A model generated the notes under the pieces. It saw only the letters and a program-made list of their open reading frames with translations. It did no database searches and was not told the DNA's origin. Below are positions 24,036 to 34,205 of a DNA stretch of 64,000 nt, piece by piece. The stretch spans positions 18,928,001-18,992,000 of the forward strand of contig NC_134704.1 of NCBI RefSeq assembly GCF_043290135.1. Reading direction: 5' to 3'. How positions within the stretch are numbered: position 1 is the stretch's first letter; each line of letters opens with the position of its first letter. The translations under genes were made by a program, and so were the position numbers. This DNA comes from Rhipicephalus microplus. Its lineage: Eukaryota; Arthropoda; Arachnida; Ixodida; Ixodidae.

Positions 24036-25273
24036 TTTTCCTGGTGTGGTGACGATGGGCGGCGCCGTGGCGATGGAGACCGGTGGGATCGAGGCGCAGG
24101 AGGTGGCGTCACACTTCGATCAGAGGCAGGGGAGTTGTTGCGCCAGTGTCCGTGCCAGGAGCTGCTGCCGGGTCTTGAGTCGGTGGGCCAGTGTCCTTGA
24201 AAAGGTGGGACAGCAGGTTTATCGGTCAAGCTTGTCCACTGATCATAGCGTGGTATGCGCGAACGATCGCAATACCTCGATATGTGACCAGTCAGACCAC
24301 AGTTGTAGCACACAGGCGCAGGACGAGGTCGTCGCCGTTCTTCGAAGTGTTCACGTCTGCGAGCGTTCGCGTAAGCCCGAGATTCAATGAAATCAGTTGT
24401 CGGTGGGTGGTGTGAGCGTACGGAACGGAAACGTTGAGGGTACTGTGATCGCTCGTAAAAAGCCGGACTTGACTGCTGAATACGCCGAGGCCCTGCAACC
24501 TCCGTTGCGTTGACGGATGGATGTTCATAAACTGTAAGCTGTGGGGCAGTGGTGTCCTGCGGGAAATAGGATGGAGACGTGGCAGCTGCCCGTTCACGTG
24601 TCATTTCGCCATGTCTGAGTAACTCTTCCCGAACAATTTGGCGGATGGTTGCCGAAAGGTCAACAGTTGAGGCAGCTTCTATGCTGGCTACTGAGGTGAC
24701 ATTTGCCAGACGACCAAACTTAGGCGCTATTCTGCGCTGCTTCAGGGTTTCAAACGTGCGGCAGTGCCGTACAACGTCAGACACTGAAGTCAGGCTTTCC
24801 CTGCTAATAAGGAAGTTGTAAACATCTTCTGCAATTCCCTTTAGCAAATGCCCCACCTTGTCCTCTTCCGACATGCTGGAATCGACTTCCCTACACAGCC
24901 TCAAAATCTCTTCAGTATACACGGTGCAGGTCTCACCGGATAGCTGGGCCCTCTGTGCAAGACTCTGCTCGGCAAGCTTCTTTTTTGCAGCTGAGTTGCC
25001 GAAACACTTCTTGATTTCTTCAACAAAGCGTTCCCATGTTGTCAGAATATCTTCATGGTTCTCATACCAAACGAGGGCAACATCAGTGAGGTAGAAAACA
25101 ACGCGTGACAGTTGGGAGGCAGCATCCCATTTGTTGCAGTTGCTTACTCGCTTGAAATGTTTGAGCCATGAGTCCACGTCGTCGTTGGCCCTCCCGGAGA
25201 AGGTTCGTGGCTCTCTGTGATACGGCCAAGAACTGCTGGGGACTGGTTCCCGAGCTTCTGTTTCGTCAGGCAT
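24032..25273 (-). CDS. Gypsy gag protein
   Basis: Structural protein that packages element RNA into virus-like particles. I start at the ATG at 25273; the frame is open a few codons upstream only through a TTG. This gives about 413 residues. The first 200 residues show the retrotransposon gag pattern: VDSWLKHFKRV, VALVWYENH, and a helical WERFVEEIKKCF stretch. A single CCHC zinc knuckle, CYNCGLTGHISRYC (residues 322-335 from this ATG), lies in an Arg/Pro-rich C-terminal tail. The stop at 24034-24032 comes directly after the sequence G GAA AAC. Confidence 0.93.
   Translation of the reverse strand: MPDETEAREPVPSSSWPYHREPRTFSGRANDDVDSWLKHFKRVSNCNKWDAASQLSRVVFYLTDVALVWYENHEDILTTWERFVEEIKKCFGNSAAKKKLAEQSLAQRAQLSGETCTVYTEEILRLCREVDSSMSEEDKVGHLLKGIAEDVYNFLISRESLTSVSDVVRHCRTFETLKQRRIAPKFGRLANVTSVASIEAASTVDLSATIRQIVREELLRHGEMTRERAAATSPSYFPQDTTAPQLTVYEHPSVNATEVAGPRRIQQSSPAFYERSQYPQRFRSVRSHHPPTTDFIESRAYANARRREHFEERRRPRPAPVCYNCGLTGHISRYCDRSRIPRYDQWTSLTDKPAVPPFQGHWPTDSRPGSSSWHGHWRNNSPASDRSVTPPPAPRSHRSPSPRRRPSSPHQEN
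24035..24041 (-). promoter_or_regulatory. Candidate -1 frameshift site between gag and pol
   Basis: The heptamer GGAAAAC, read as G GAA AAC in the gag frame, lies immediately before the gag TAA. A backward slip of one base here enters the open pol frame. It is not a canonical XXXYYYZ site because the first triplet is GGA. I inferred it from frame relation and position, and have not folded the RNA downstream. Confidence 0.45.
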
Positions 25274-25356
25274 GATGGCCAAAGAAGGAGGCAGGCCGGC
25301 GAGGCGACGACTCCGGCGAAATCCGAGGGGTAGCGGTCCCGTCGTTGGTTCCTATA

Positions 25357-25372
25357 CCCAGCACCTCCACCA
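25357..25372 (-). promoter_or_regulatory. Candidate primer-binding site of gypsy element
   Basis: The minus strand reads TGGTGGAGGTGCTGGG, starting 14 bases inside the 5' LTR boundary. It begins with TGG, complementary to a tRNA CCA end, and continues as a plausible acceptor-stem and T-arm complement. The distance from the LTR is longer than usual. I do not know which tRNA it would pair with. Confidence 0.4.
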
Positions 25373-25386
25373 CTCTGTTACGACCT

Positions 25387-25522
25387 CAGTAGGCGTCTGG
25401 GGGTTTATTGATACACGGTTCGAGGGACGAGCCGTATCGGCGCAGGCAGATGATGATGATCTCCTTCTTCCACCCTCCTTTCTTCTTTTTCCTTCTTCGT
25501 CCGGCACATACGTGGCGTAACA
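25387..25522 (-). repeat. 5' LTR of gypsy element
   Basis: Identical to the LTR at 20338-20473. It should contain the promoter and, as in the other LTR, carries an AATAAA signal (plus-strand TTTATT at 25404-25409). Confidence 0.93.
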
Positions 25523-25643
25523 ATATGATTATGAGAGACGCCGTAGTGGAGGGCTCCGGAAATTTTGACCACCTGGGGTTCTTTAACGTGCACCCAAATC
25601 TGAGTGCACGGGCCTACAACATTTCCACCAATATATAGAATAA

Positions 25644-26882
25644 ATGGTAAAGAAAGGTTCGGAGGTCACCAAGTACAGAATAACCAGTTTGCTACCCTAC
25701 ACGTAGGAAAGGAATGGGGGAGATTAAAAGAGGGAAAGAGAAGAAAGGGACAGAAAGATAGCAAATCACACAGCACGTGTACAAGCACCTAGTCAGTAGG
25801 GGTTCATTAATCTGGCTCTGGCATAGAACCAGACATAACTCTCACAGAGTGAAATCTGTGCAGACCTCTCGGTGTAGTTTCGGCGCAGGAGCCTGATATT
25901 GTCACCTGGTAATAACATGGTTAATTACTCAAGAAACTTGATGTGACGCAGGAGCCCACCCTAATGCAGTCGCGTTGACGTGAAGATGCAGAGACGAAAT
26001 ATGGCCGGCCATCAGATGCCTGCCAATGAAAAGAGCTTATGTGCAACCGCTTCACGAATCGTATGGGACTTTAAACACCCATCAAACAACCCAGCTACTG
26101 CGTGACTTAGAAGTATGGATTATCTTTGACACCTACACCAATCACAACTATAAACAATGTGACCCATTGTTTTCCTATTACTACTGGTTATTGTCATGCT
26201 TGTCGAGCCTCTGGCTAAACCTGTTACTTGCGAAAGCATGGATAAACGAAAACTACACGAAATATGTGGGAGAGGTAAGGCACATGCACGAGCGCAGTGC
26301 ATGTGTCTTCCTTGTCCCAGTTGATATCATCGCGCAGTTCTTCGTATTCATGGATTACCCACTCACCCAGTGATCAGTCCTTTTAAATAAATTACAAGTA
26401 GCAAGCCATAGCGTTCGCTAACAAAAAGTATGATCTATGACATTTGAAGTATTCTAAGGTTTAATGACAAGCAAAGAAGCAGCGTGTGATCTATAGAAAG
26501 TGAAAATATACGTCGGGACTGACGACACGGGAACAAGCAAACCTTGCTGCTGCATACTCGTGTAAAAAAATGGTGTCAGTGTTTCAAGAAGCATGGTCGA
26601 GCATTTCATGGCCACATTTATAGTTCGCGGTACAGCTCCCTTCGCATACAGCAACGTGTACAACCTGTAACATGATTGCCATAGTCAATCTAGACGAAAA
26701 TTAAGTTTAAAGCACGTACGGATGGTCACCTTCAGTACTTTCGCTATACGGTACACTCTTTGTACGGGATGCGCCGTACAACCCGTACACCTTCGGTGAC
26801 GAAGACGACGTTATTGCTTGGCAGCGCGAGCCATGATCATGAATATGAATGAAAGGAAATTATTGTTTCCCGCAACAGGCAC
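25644..26882. other. No gene seen
   Basis: AT-rich spacer. A frame at 26026-26373 (plus) is open for 115 codons but has no recognisable domain. Confidence 0.35.
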
Positions 26883-27126
26883 CTGGCTATAAGCTCCTCC
26901 TTTTGGCCACTCCGTCTTTAGAAACGACGCTGTCAAGGCTGTCGAGGTCATGCGCGTGTTCCCGTCTGGTGTGTAAGCCGAGAAAACGCTGCCTTCGAAG
27001 ACGGTAAGGTCACGAGTGCCATTTGCTCTCGCCTCCACGGTCGCTTCTTCTTTCGGCACGGCCGCCGGCAACAAAAGACTGCGCTGCTTCACGCTCGCAG
27101 GTCTGTCCAGCGCCGTTATACTTAAG
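26883..27126 (-). other. Possible internal exon, unrecognised
   Basis: The minus-strand frame 26811-27245 contains a 244-bp interval bounded by TTGTAG/CTTAAG (acceptor-like, 27127-27128) and CCAG/GTGCCT (donor-like, 26882-26881). The encoded segment, including KQRSLLLPAAVPKEEATVEA, reads like protein and is more GC-rich than its flanks. The frame also runs past both sites, and I know no homologue. It could instead be a fragment of a transposable-element ORF. Confidence 0.25.
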
Positions 27127-30067
27127 CTACAAACGATGACTTCAATCAACGTGCAGGTTTCACTGTTATTGAGAGAAGTACTATAGAAAGCGGTAGCTTT
27201 TTTAGGCAGGCATCGATGTCTATAATGTAAACGGCTTCCGAACAAATGGCGAGAGGCTACTCTTTAAATTTAGATATGTTGCATGTTCGAAATGAGGTTG
27301 CTCATGCGGGCGCATGAGCAAAGAGAACACGCCAGGCTAATGACGAGGAGGTGAGAAGGAGAGGGATATATGCCGATAAAACTCGACAAAAAGGGCTACG
27401 TTAACTTACTGTCAAACATGAAAAGCAAAAACACGATATCAAAGATACCACTTGGCCTGCTTCTTCATGAATATCGCCGTTAGAGTTATTTGCTGAACAT
27501 CGTAGACTGCATTGACTGCTGATTGCAGCTCATGCTACTCTATCTTCCTACATCCTATTACGATTGTCATTGTGACATCATACACCACATGTTCAAGCAT
27601 GCCACGAACGATCACAGGATACAAGTTTCTGCCTTGAAGAGGAAAAGAACGCTTGTCGAAACGTTCACTACCGCGACACCGCGTATTCCGTGAATTGTTC
27701 GCAGGCTAACTTTGCCACATTAAACTTTCACTGCAGAGAAGCCAGCTTTTACGAGCGTTTTGGTAAAGTCAGCATGGATGACCTTAGATCGAAGGAAAAC
27801 GAGAGTCTCACCTGGAGAGGACTATTCGTGCTGCCCAATAGTTGCTGCATCATTGTACAAAACAAAAAAGAGGCAGCACCTCATATGGGGCGGCTTCACG
27901 TGTGATGTATCTTAACATTTGTTTTAACGAACAGGAATCATCCTTGTGTCTGAAACCCATGACCTTCGAATAACGGTCGCAGGTTCGGATCCTGTAGAGC
28001 TCTTTGAAAATGACATTTACTTAAACTAGCACAGCACATTCGCGTGTGAGTACGTTTCGTGCGTCACATGAGCGTGAGAAACGCTGGGCAAGTCTCGATC
28101 TGCTTGCCATTCTGCGCGTGACCTTCCAATTTGTTGCTATCGCGTTCATTGTTTCTCCTTTGCGGCAAAGCTGTGACTTTTTTTTTCATGCCATAAAAAC
28201 CGTGATTCGTAATAGGTAGAGCCAAATACTTCTCGTTTGAGGCATAGCTTTATATATAGAATAAATAAAAGAGAAGTTACGCACCATTTTTGTTGATAAT
28301 TTGGTACGTGTATCGTGCTGCTGAAACATGCTACGTTTCAGTCCATATATTAATAGTATAATGATGTTACTATTATAACAATGATGATGATTATTCTTAT
28401 TATTATTACTATTATTATTATGTTAGGTGGCGGAATTAAAGATAGCATATTCCAGCAGTACATTACATGTACCAAATTTAAAGCAGCAGATATGCTTTTT
28501 TTGTGACAGTATTTTCTGTGCTACCATTGCGACGCAATTTGGGACTCCTAGAATGTGCTCAAGTTTCATCTTACCTAACTTTATTGGTTTTCTTTTGTTT
28601 ATTTTAAGAGCATGACCTTTACAAGTGAGCGAGTTAGTACTTGTACTTACGTTCACTTCTCAATGGGTGTTGAATTGAGAGACGGCGCCTTCAAGCGAAC
28701 AACTCTTTTAATATTGCGTGCAAATAAATATATTTAGAACTAAAACAGAATTTTTGAACTGGACGACTTTCTCCGAGCAATATTGAAGTGGGTAGATGAT
28801 GACCCGCAGCGCAGCATGCTTGGATCATAATGGCGGACAGCAACAGAAGAGGCGGCGGAGGATTTTCTTGCGTCGTTGCCTGTGAATGAACGCAAACATA
28901 CGTTTATGGAACTCGTGAAGCATTTGAGAACGCCGCCTAATGTCAACTCGGAAATTGCGTACAAGGGTTCATTTTTGTGACATTTCGTTTTAAGTAAATA
29001 CCTTGAATTTTTTTCTTCTTTTTTTTGCTAACACATGCATAAGGACAACAGCGAACATTTTGAAATAACATAGGCTCGATGACGAAGCAGCTTCGTTAAA
29101 CAGTTCTTGAAGAACCTCTGAAAATGCAAAGAATGAGTGCATTATTCTCTCCTGTCGTTTTCAGTCTTTTCAGATTCAATACACGATGACAGAAGTCGTT
29201 CACGTGACGTCATGAAGAAATAAGTTCTCGATTACCCCATATTGGAGGGATATCGGCGGTTATCAATTGTTTCCTACTTTGGCTTACCACGCAGTCGCAC
29301 GTCCTCTCAGTCTTGTCTTGCAGAGCTATCACGCGCGATCAACGCATTTCATTTCGTGATTTTTTTTTCGCCTTTTCGACTTCGCAAGCGGGAACAACAG
29401 TGTGACGCTTAAAAGCACGAAGTCCTTATGGATTCAACGCTTTGAATTGGCATTGTCCACTGGTTCTAATAAAGAAAAAAAGTGAGTGAACTCTGCGCTA
29501 ATTCACGCAAGGCTTGGTTCCAGCAGGGTGGGCACGTTTCAGCGTCTCTTGTTACTATCTGCACAGAATGCTCGGCGTGGGGACTGAGTGCGTGTCAGTT
29601 TATGAAGACTATGATAATTTTCTATGTAAGACTCATGGCAAACCTCGACCGTAACAGCATAATTTCGCTACACAACTCATAGGGTCCTTTATGCATTTAC
29701 CGATGACGATTCGAAGGCAGCCGTTTTCTTTTCTTTCTCAGTTGATGTACTAATCACCCCCCTTCGCCCTACGAAAGCTTTTTGCAACGCACCTGGTTTT
29801 TAAAGTACCTCCGTGATCTGTGTCTACCTTTGACGAAGTGGTGATTTCATATGGTGGCGTCATAATGTGTGACGTTATCGTGACGCCATGATCACGTCAT
29901 CAAGTACGCCCCCAACTCCAACGGTTAAATTTCGCGTTTGATGAGGCATCTAAAGCTTTCGTCCTAATAGGTTGCGAGGATGACATAACGGCTGTTGTAA
30001 AGCTAAGGAAGATGACAAGAAAAAAACTACTCTCTCGTTTTTGAACTCGGAAGGGTTCAGTGGTGCT
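27127..30067. other. Intergenic or 3' flank, no gene seen
   Basis: AT-rich, with a small imperfect ATT-rich tract near 28365-28425. There is no domain-bearing frame. If the exon at 30068-30363 is terminal, the first few hundred bases below 30068 would be its 3' UTR. Confidence 0.35.
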
Positions 30068-30363
30068 TTAGAAAGCAAGGTTGGACAACCTATACCGTTC
30101 CAAGTTTTCGCTGAGAACGTCCAGCGGCCGGGCGTACTCCGAGTTTAGAAGGATGGTCTCCCACGAAGCCGCCGACCTGACCGTGTGGCGCCCCGGAGTC
30201 GACGCCCGGGACAGGGACTCCGGGTCCTGCGGCAGGACGGGGAACAACTGCTCGGGTGGCAGCCGTGGCGGCCGGCTCGTCAGCGCACCGCGCACCACGC
30301 CTCGCAGACGGCGGCCCAGCAGCACGTCGGCCACGTTCCACTCGTGCGGGGGATCCGCATTTT
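30068..30363 (-). CDS. Candidate C-terminal exon of an unrecognised gene
   Basis: A sharply GC-rich island in AT-rich surroundings. In the minus frame ending at the TAA (30068-30070), the great majority of codons end in G or C (for example GTG GCC GAC GTG CTG CTG GGC CGC), which is typical of a coding exon. A CGCAG acceptor precedes 30363, phase 1. The peptide contains EWNVADVLLGRRLRGVVRGA, a Pro-rich middle and SWETILLNSEYARPLDVLSE, and ends YRLSNLAF. I recognise no domain; it looks like a cytoplasmic tail or linker. Frames on the opposite strand are open too but show poorer codon structure. Upstream exons would lie above 30364 and I did not find one. Confidence 0.5.
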
Positions 30364-31289
30364 CTGCGCGTGCGCATGGCACACGTAGTATTAATAAGCA
30401 CGCCAGATACGAAGAGACAACATTGACAAGAGCTTGACCATGTTTCCTCGTCTTTGTCTAATCTAGTTGCGCTTCTGGCTATGTCGCCCAGTGAGCTTTA
30501 TTGATGTGAACTTACTCCTTAAATTAAGGCGACTCTAAAGTGTGACAATGAATTAGTTTATTCTTATAAATTGTGCTCTTCAAACTTTAGTGTAATTTAT
30601 TTCGCCACGGTAGATTTATCAATAAAAGAGAAAATTAGCTAAAACTACTGCCTGGGTGAGACACACACAGACACATCAGCGCTGTGTGTATGTGTTTCGA
30701 TCCTTTTTGAGCTGATAAAATTTGAGACATATACTGGTGGCAGAACCCAGCCAGGCGTTAATACCTTCGGTCCTATCTTTCCTTAGTGCGACTTTTAACG
30801 CTAGAGTAGAAATCGATTCAATGCAATGTCATACGTTTCCCACTAAAATCTCCTGTGGTGACGTCACTGTTGTCAGCGTGGTTTTTTTTTTCGTATTTTG
30901 GCCACATACGCTCTACGACGTTTGCTGAAACTTGGTGTGTTTAGTCCTCGGCTCCTTCAGAAGATAATATATTTAATTATGAATTACGTAGGTCCTAGTA
31001 GGCACTGTCAATATCTTTGACGTCACAGTGACTGGTGCCGGGACCTTCACAACAAGAATTTCTACGAGCTAGCTCCTTACGCTCGAGCCTTGTCCATCTA
31101 TGCCGTCGTTCGAGTTAGCAGAGTTGCGCCAAAGTACGCCATTTTGGCTTCCAAAGTCTTCAGGAAAGCCGCTCACCACCCGCGTAGGAGCAGCCCTCAC
31201 GCTTCAGAGTCCCAGCGTAGCCTTATTTATTTTTTCACTATTTTTTATGAAGGTGCGAGCAAAACTCAGTTGCTCCAATCACGCCTTCG
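30364..31289. other. No gene seen; TGACGTCA-bearing segment
   Basis: Between 30860 and 31040 there are two TGACGTCAC words in opposing contexts. This might mark an old repeat, but I cannot define its ends. 31040-31289 has open frames without domains. Confidence 0.3.
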
Positions 31290-31302
31290 AACGTGGACGA
31301 GG

Positions 31303-31547
31303 GCCCCGCCGCGGTGGTCTAGTGGCTAAGGTACTCGGCTGCTGACCCGCAGGGCGCGGGTTCGAATCCCGGCTGCGGCGGCTGCATTTGCGATGGAGGC
31401 GGAAATGTTGTAGGCCCGTGTGCTCAGATTTGGGTGCACGTTAAAGAACCCCAGGTGGTCTAAATTTCTGGAGCCCTCCACTACGGCGTCTCTCATAATC
31501 ATATAGTGGTTTTGGGACGTTAAACCCCACATATCAATCAATCAATC
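31303..31547 (+). mobile_element. Ruka-like SINE, full length
   Basis: Full copy: a tRNA-like head with A-box region GTGGTCTAGTGGCTAAGG and B-box GGTTCGAATCC, then a body, then a (ATCA)n tail. Flanked by perfect 13-bp target duplications AACGTGGACGAGG (31290-31302 and 31548-31560). Perfect duplications imply a fairly recent insertion. Presumably mobilised by a LINE. Confidence 0.95.
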
Positions 31548-31560
31548 AACGTGGACGAGG

Positions 31561-31899
31561 AAGCCTGCGACGCTAGATGCGTTGGCCTTTTACAGGTGCC
31601 GAGATGTAGCAGAAGGAGGGGGCAGCACCACCATTGAGACGCGTCCAGTGTCAGTGAAGCTCGCACCGAGTGTCCGTGACGGACGCACTCGGTGTCTGTG
31701 CGAAGTGCGCCAGCACGCTCATAACACTGCGAAGCATCGGCACCGTCTGCGTAGTGTTGGCTTTTCCGCAGTGCATCTGAACCACCTATGGTCACGTGAT
31801 GGCACGCAACCAATAGCGTTGCTGGGATCGTCAGAAGCCGGGTGAACGGCGCCAGGAAGACAGTGGCGCAACTCTGCTACCTAAAGGCATCATATACAG
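31561..31899. other. Unassigned, small imperfect hairpin
   Basis: Nothing coding. An imperfect inverted repeat (CACCGAGTGTCCG against CGGACGCACTCGGTG) lies near 31666-31700. Confidence 0.35.
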
Positions 31900-32384
31900 T
31901 AGAGAGTTTTAGTAGTGCGTACGCTGCGCACGTGGCGGCGTTGCGTACGTAAGGACGCCACGTTTTGCGTAGTGCGCATGCGCAGACCGCAACGCGCACG
32001 TATCGCATTACGTACGCAGCCGCTACGTACGCACGCATGAGATGCGTGCGTGCGTACGTAGGAGGTGATCGCGCCGCTCTCGAACAAGTTCGCGACAGCG
32101 CGAGACTTCGTTTTGCAAAATGGCGGCATCGAAAGCAAGCAATGACTTGCTCTGTGGCTTAAAATATGACCATAATCTGGCTATAACACTTGGATTGTCT
32201 CACATTAGCTGTCAACAACACGTGCTTCCATTTTGATCCTCCAGATGACGCAACACGCTTCACGCTCGTTACGTACGCGGGTACTCGGCGTACTGAAAGC
32301 CGATTAGTGGCAAACGACGCCACGTAACGCAAGGCGCTTGCGTGATGCGTACGTAGCACCATTCCGCAGTACTAAAGCTCTCTA
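31900..32384. mobile_element. Short non-autonomous DNA element (MITE-like)
   Basis: The ends are inverted over about 20 bases with two mismatches: TAGAGAGTTTTAGTAGTGCG at 31900 and the reverse complement of CGCAGTACTAAAGCTCTCTA ending at 32384. Internal DNA is CpG-rich and full of TACGTACG words. There is no transposase frame. Target duplication is ambiguous, at most TA. About 485 bp. Confidence 0.55.
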
Positions 32385-32563
32385 GTAACTCTAACTGCCG
32401 TCGTAGCACCGCTCCCTCTGGACCAAATGACAGCGTCAAAGTGGAATGCGATACGCGCGTCTTTCTTCTTGCATGAGAGTGCATGCTGGGCAAGCAAAGC
32501 TGCGTTAACAGAGTGAGACGCAACCAACGCGACCAGCGTCCGTTGGCACGCCCATAGTTGGCA

Positions 32564-33597
32564 CCATAGAATTTCATACTATAATACCTAGAGAGGAATC
32601 TGGCGCTGCGATCGTGTACATCCTAAGGTTCCTAGGGGAAACAAGGAAACTTCCCTTAGTACCCCCATGAGAAATAAGGGAAGTACAGGTTTCGGATTGG
32701 ATAGTGTTAGCTAGCGAACTGCCTAGAGATCTTTTTCTACAGTTTCGTTCTTCGCGCAGCACGGCAAGTAAAGTGCGGTAAAAAACGTTGAAGCAGTGCC
32801 TTTGTTGTTCGAAGAGGCTAAAGACAACTAGGTCTCCGGGTTTGCTGCGACGTTGGAGCTTTACGAGTCGTATTTGACAGTTTAAACGAAGCGTCGTCCA
32901 CTCACCGCTGCGCATAGATGTAGCGTCTCATACCAGTGCAGGATATTCCATCGAGTTCATGTTATTTCACGAGCGCGTCTTGCCTAAACTCATTCTAAAC
33001 GACTGCAAAACAACGGTGAAACAAAGTAGACGCACCGTCACGCTTCTTTGACTTGACTTCACAACAAAACGAGAGGTACGTTTGGCGCAGAGTCCCAGTC
33101 GACTACTTGGACAGACGCACCTGGTATCGCATCAGACGAAACGTTAAGTGTCTGTCACTTCATACTGTACTGTTTTTTTTTTCATAAATAGATAATGCGT
33201 GCTTTCGAGGACAAAACAAGTATATTTGTTTTTAGGTGTTGCAAAAAATAATTATATCTCGACACTAAATCTGGAACGCAATGGCAGAGCAATGCATATA
33301 CCCTGGTGACTAAATTTGTCTAGCTTTCACATCTGCCTCGTGGTAATGCAAATATTTAGCAACAGGACTCACATACAAAAAAATGAAGCAATTTTCAATC
33401 AAATATAACCTGATATCACTTTGTTTTATATTCGGCAAACAAGCGTCGCGAATCTCTAGAACGTAATACATCCAAAGCAGATCCGAAGCCTGTATTCTTC
33501 CCTTCATTCTTATGGGGTGTACACGCGCCGCTGAAACAGCCCACGTAGACACTAGCGCCAGATTCCCCTCTAGGTATTATTATATGAAACTCTATGG
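32564..33597. mobile_element. Non-autonomous DNA element with about 45-bp TIRs
   Basis: The left end (32564-32610) and right end (33552-33597) are inverted repeats of about 45 bases at roughly 85-90 percent match. They share CCATAGA at the tip and AATACCTAGAG and GGAATCTGGCGCT inside. The hexamer TTGGCA flanks both sides (32558-32563 and 33598-33603), consistent with a 6-bp target duplication. The 1034-bp interior has short frames only and no recognisable transposase. Confidence 0.7.
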
Positions 33598-33692
33598 TTG
33601 GCACCGTTCCAAGGCACGGGGTGCTTTCGACTTCCGGTTGAATCCACTGATTTTCGCTGAGTAAAAGGGGAGGCGCTGCAACGATTCTTCGC

Positions 33693-33819
<127 letters not shown>

Positions 33820-34026
33820 TCATTGCGCACATATCCACACGAATGGTAATGAAAGTTAGTGCATTTATTCGCCTGAGCCTTGTCGGTCCTACTTCAGACA
33901 CCTTTTGTGTATCTATGAATCGACTATACTAAAGAAAAATGTTACAGCGTGAGCGCACAAAATAGCAAGGATTCTTCACGTTCGCATGACACTGTGGCCT
34001 TCTTAGTGTGAATAAGAACAGAATTT

Positions 34027-34205
34027 GAAACTCGAGGGTGCGGGCTCGACTGCGGTTCATGGAGGTCGCATCTCGATGCGTACAAAATGCGGTAACACCC
34101 GTGTAATGTATTTAGGCGCATTTCAAAGAACCACAGCTGATCGCAATTATGGCGGAGTCCCTCCCCTACGACATGCCCCCCAATGATATGGTTGTCTGCC
34201 GATCG
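34027..34205 (+). repeat. Diverged tRNA-headed SINE, family 3
   Basis: The order is a B-box-like GGGCTCGACTGCGG, then CATGGAGGTCGCATCTCGATG, ACACCCGTGTAATGTATTTAGG, CAAAGAACCACAG and GGCGGAGTCCC. This parallels the Ruka body but with a different spacer after the head. No intact tail or target duplication is visible, so it is an old copy. Confidence 0.5.

Larger units (their letters stand above)
20338..25522 (-). mobile_element. Complete Ty3/gypsy LTR retrotransposon
   Basis: A 5185-bp element on the minus strand. The 136-bp LTRs (25387-25522 as 5' LTR, 20338-20473 as 3' LTR) are identical base for base as far as I can compare. Internal order is gag, then pol with protease, reverse transcriptase, RNase H and integrase. 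There is no env frame and no chromodomain motif. A polypurine tract abuts the 3' LTR. Both ORFs lack stops or obvious frame damage, so the copy is young and may be competent. It lies inside a SINE. The SINE reading resumes with at most one base repeated, so I find no normal 4-6 bp target duplication. Confidence 0.95.
20283..25643 (-). mobile_element. Ruka-like SINE, 5'-truncated, split by gypsy element
   Basis: The SINE tail (20297-20337, GATTGATTGATTTGTGGGG and on) and body (25523-25629) together make one minus-strand SINE lacking its tRNA head. The 14-base target duplication AATATATAGAATAA is present at 20283-20296 and 25630-25643, on the two outer sides. The two pieces therefore belong to one insertion that was later interrupted by the LTR element. 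The body matches the other copies closely (GAGAGACGCCGTAGTGGAGG and following). Confidence 0.92.

Noticed and set aside
27945..28015. tRNA-like phrase CTTCGAATAACGGTCGCAGG with GTTCGGATCC
   Set aside because: Only a B-box-like word and a short match to family 2; no A-box or body that I can delimit.
31303..31380. tRNA gene-like sequence with A and B boxes
   Set aside because: It is the head of a SINE; the body and tail follow directly and the cloverleaf is not intact.
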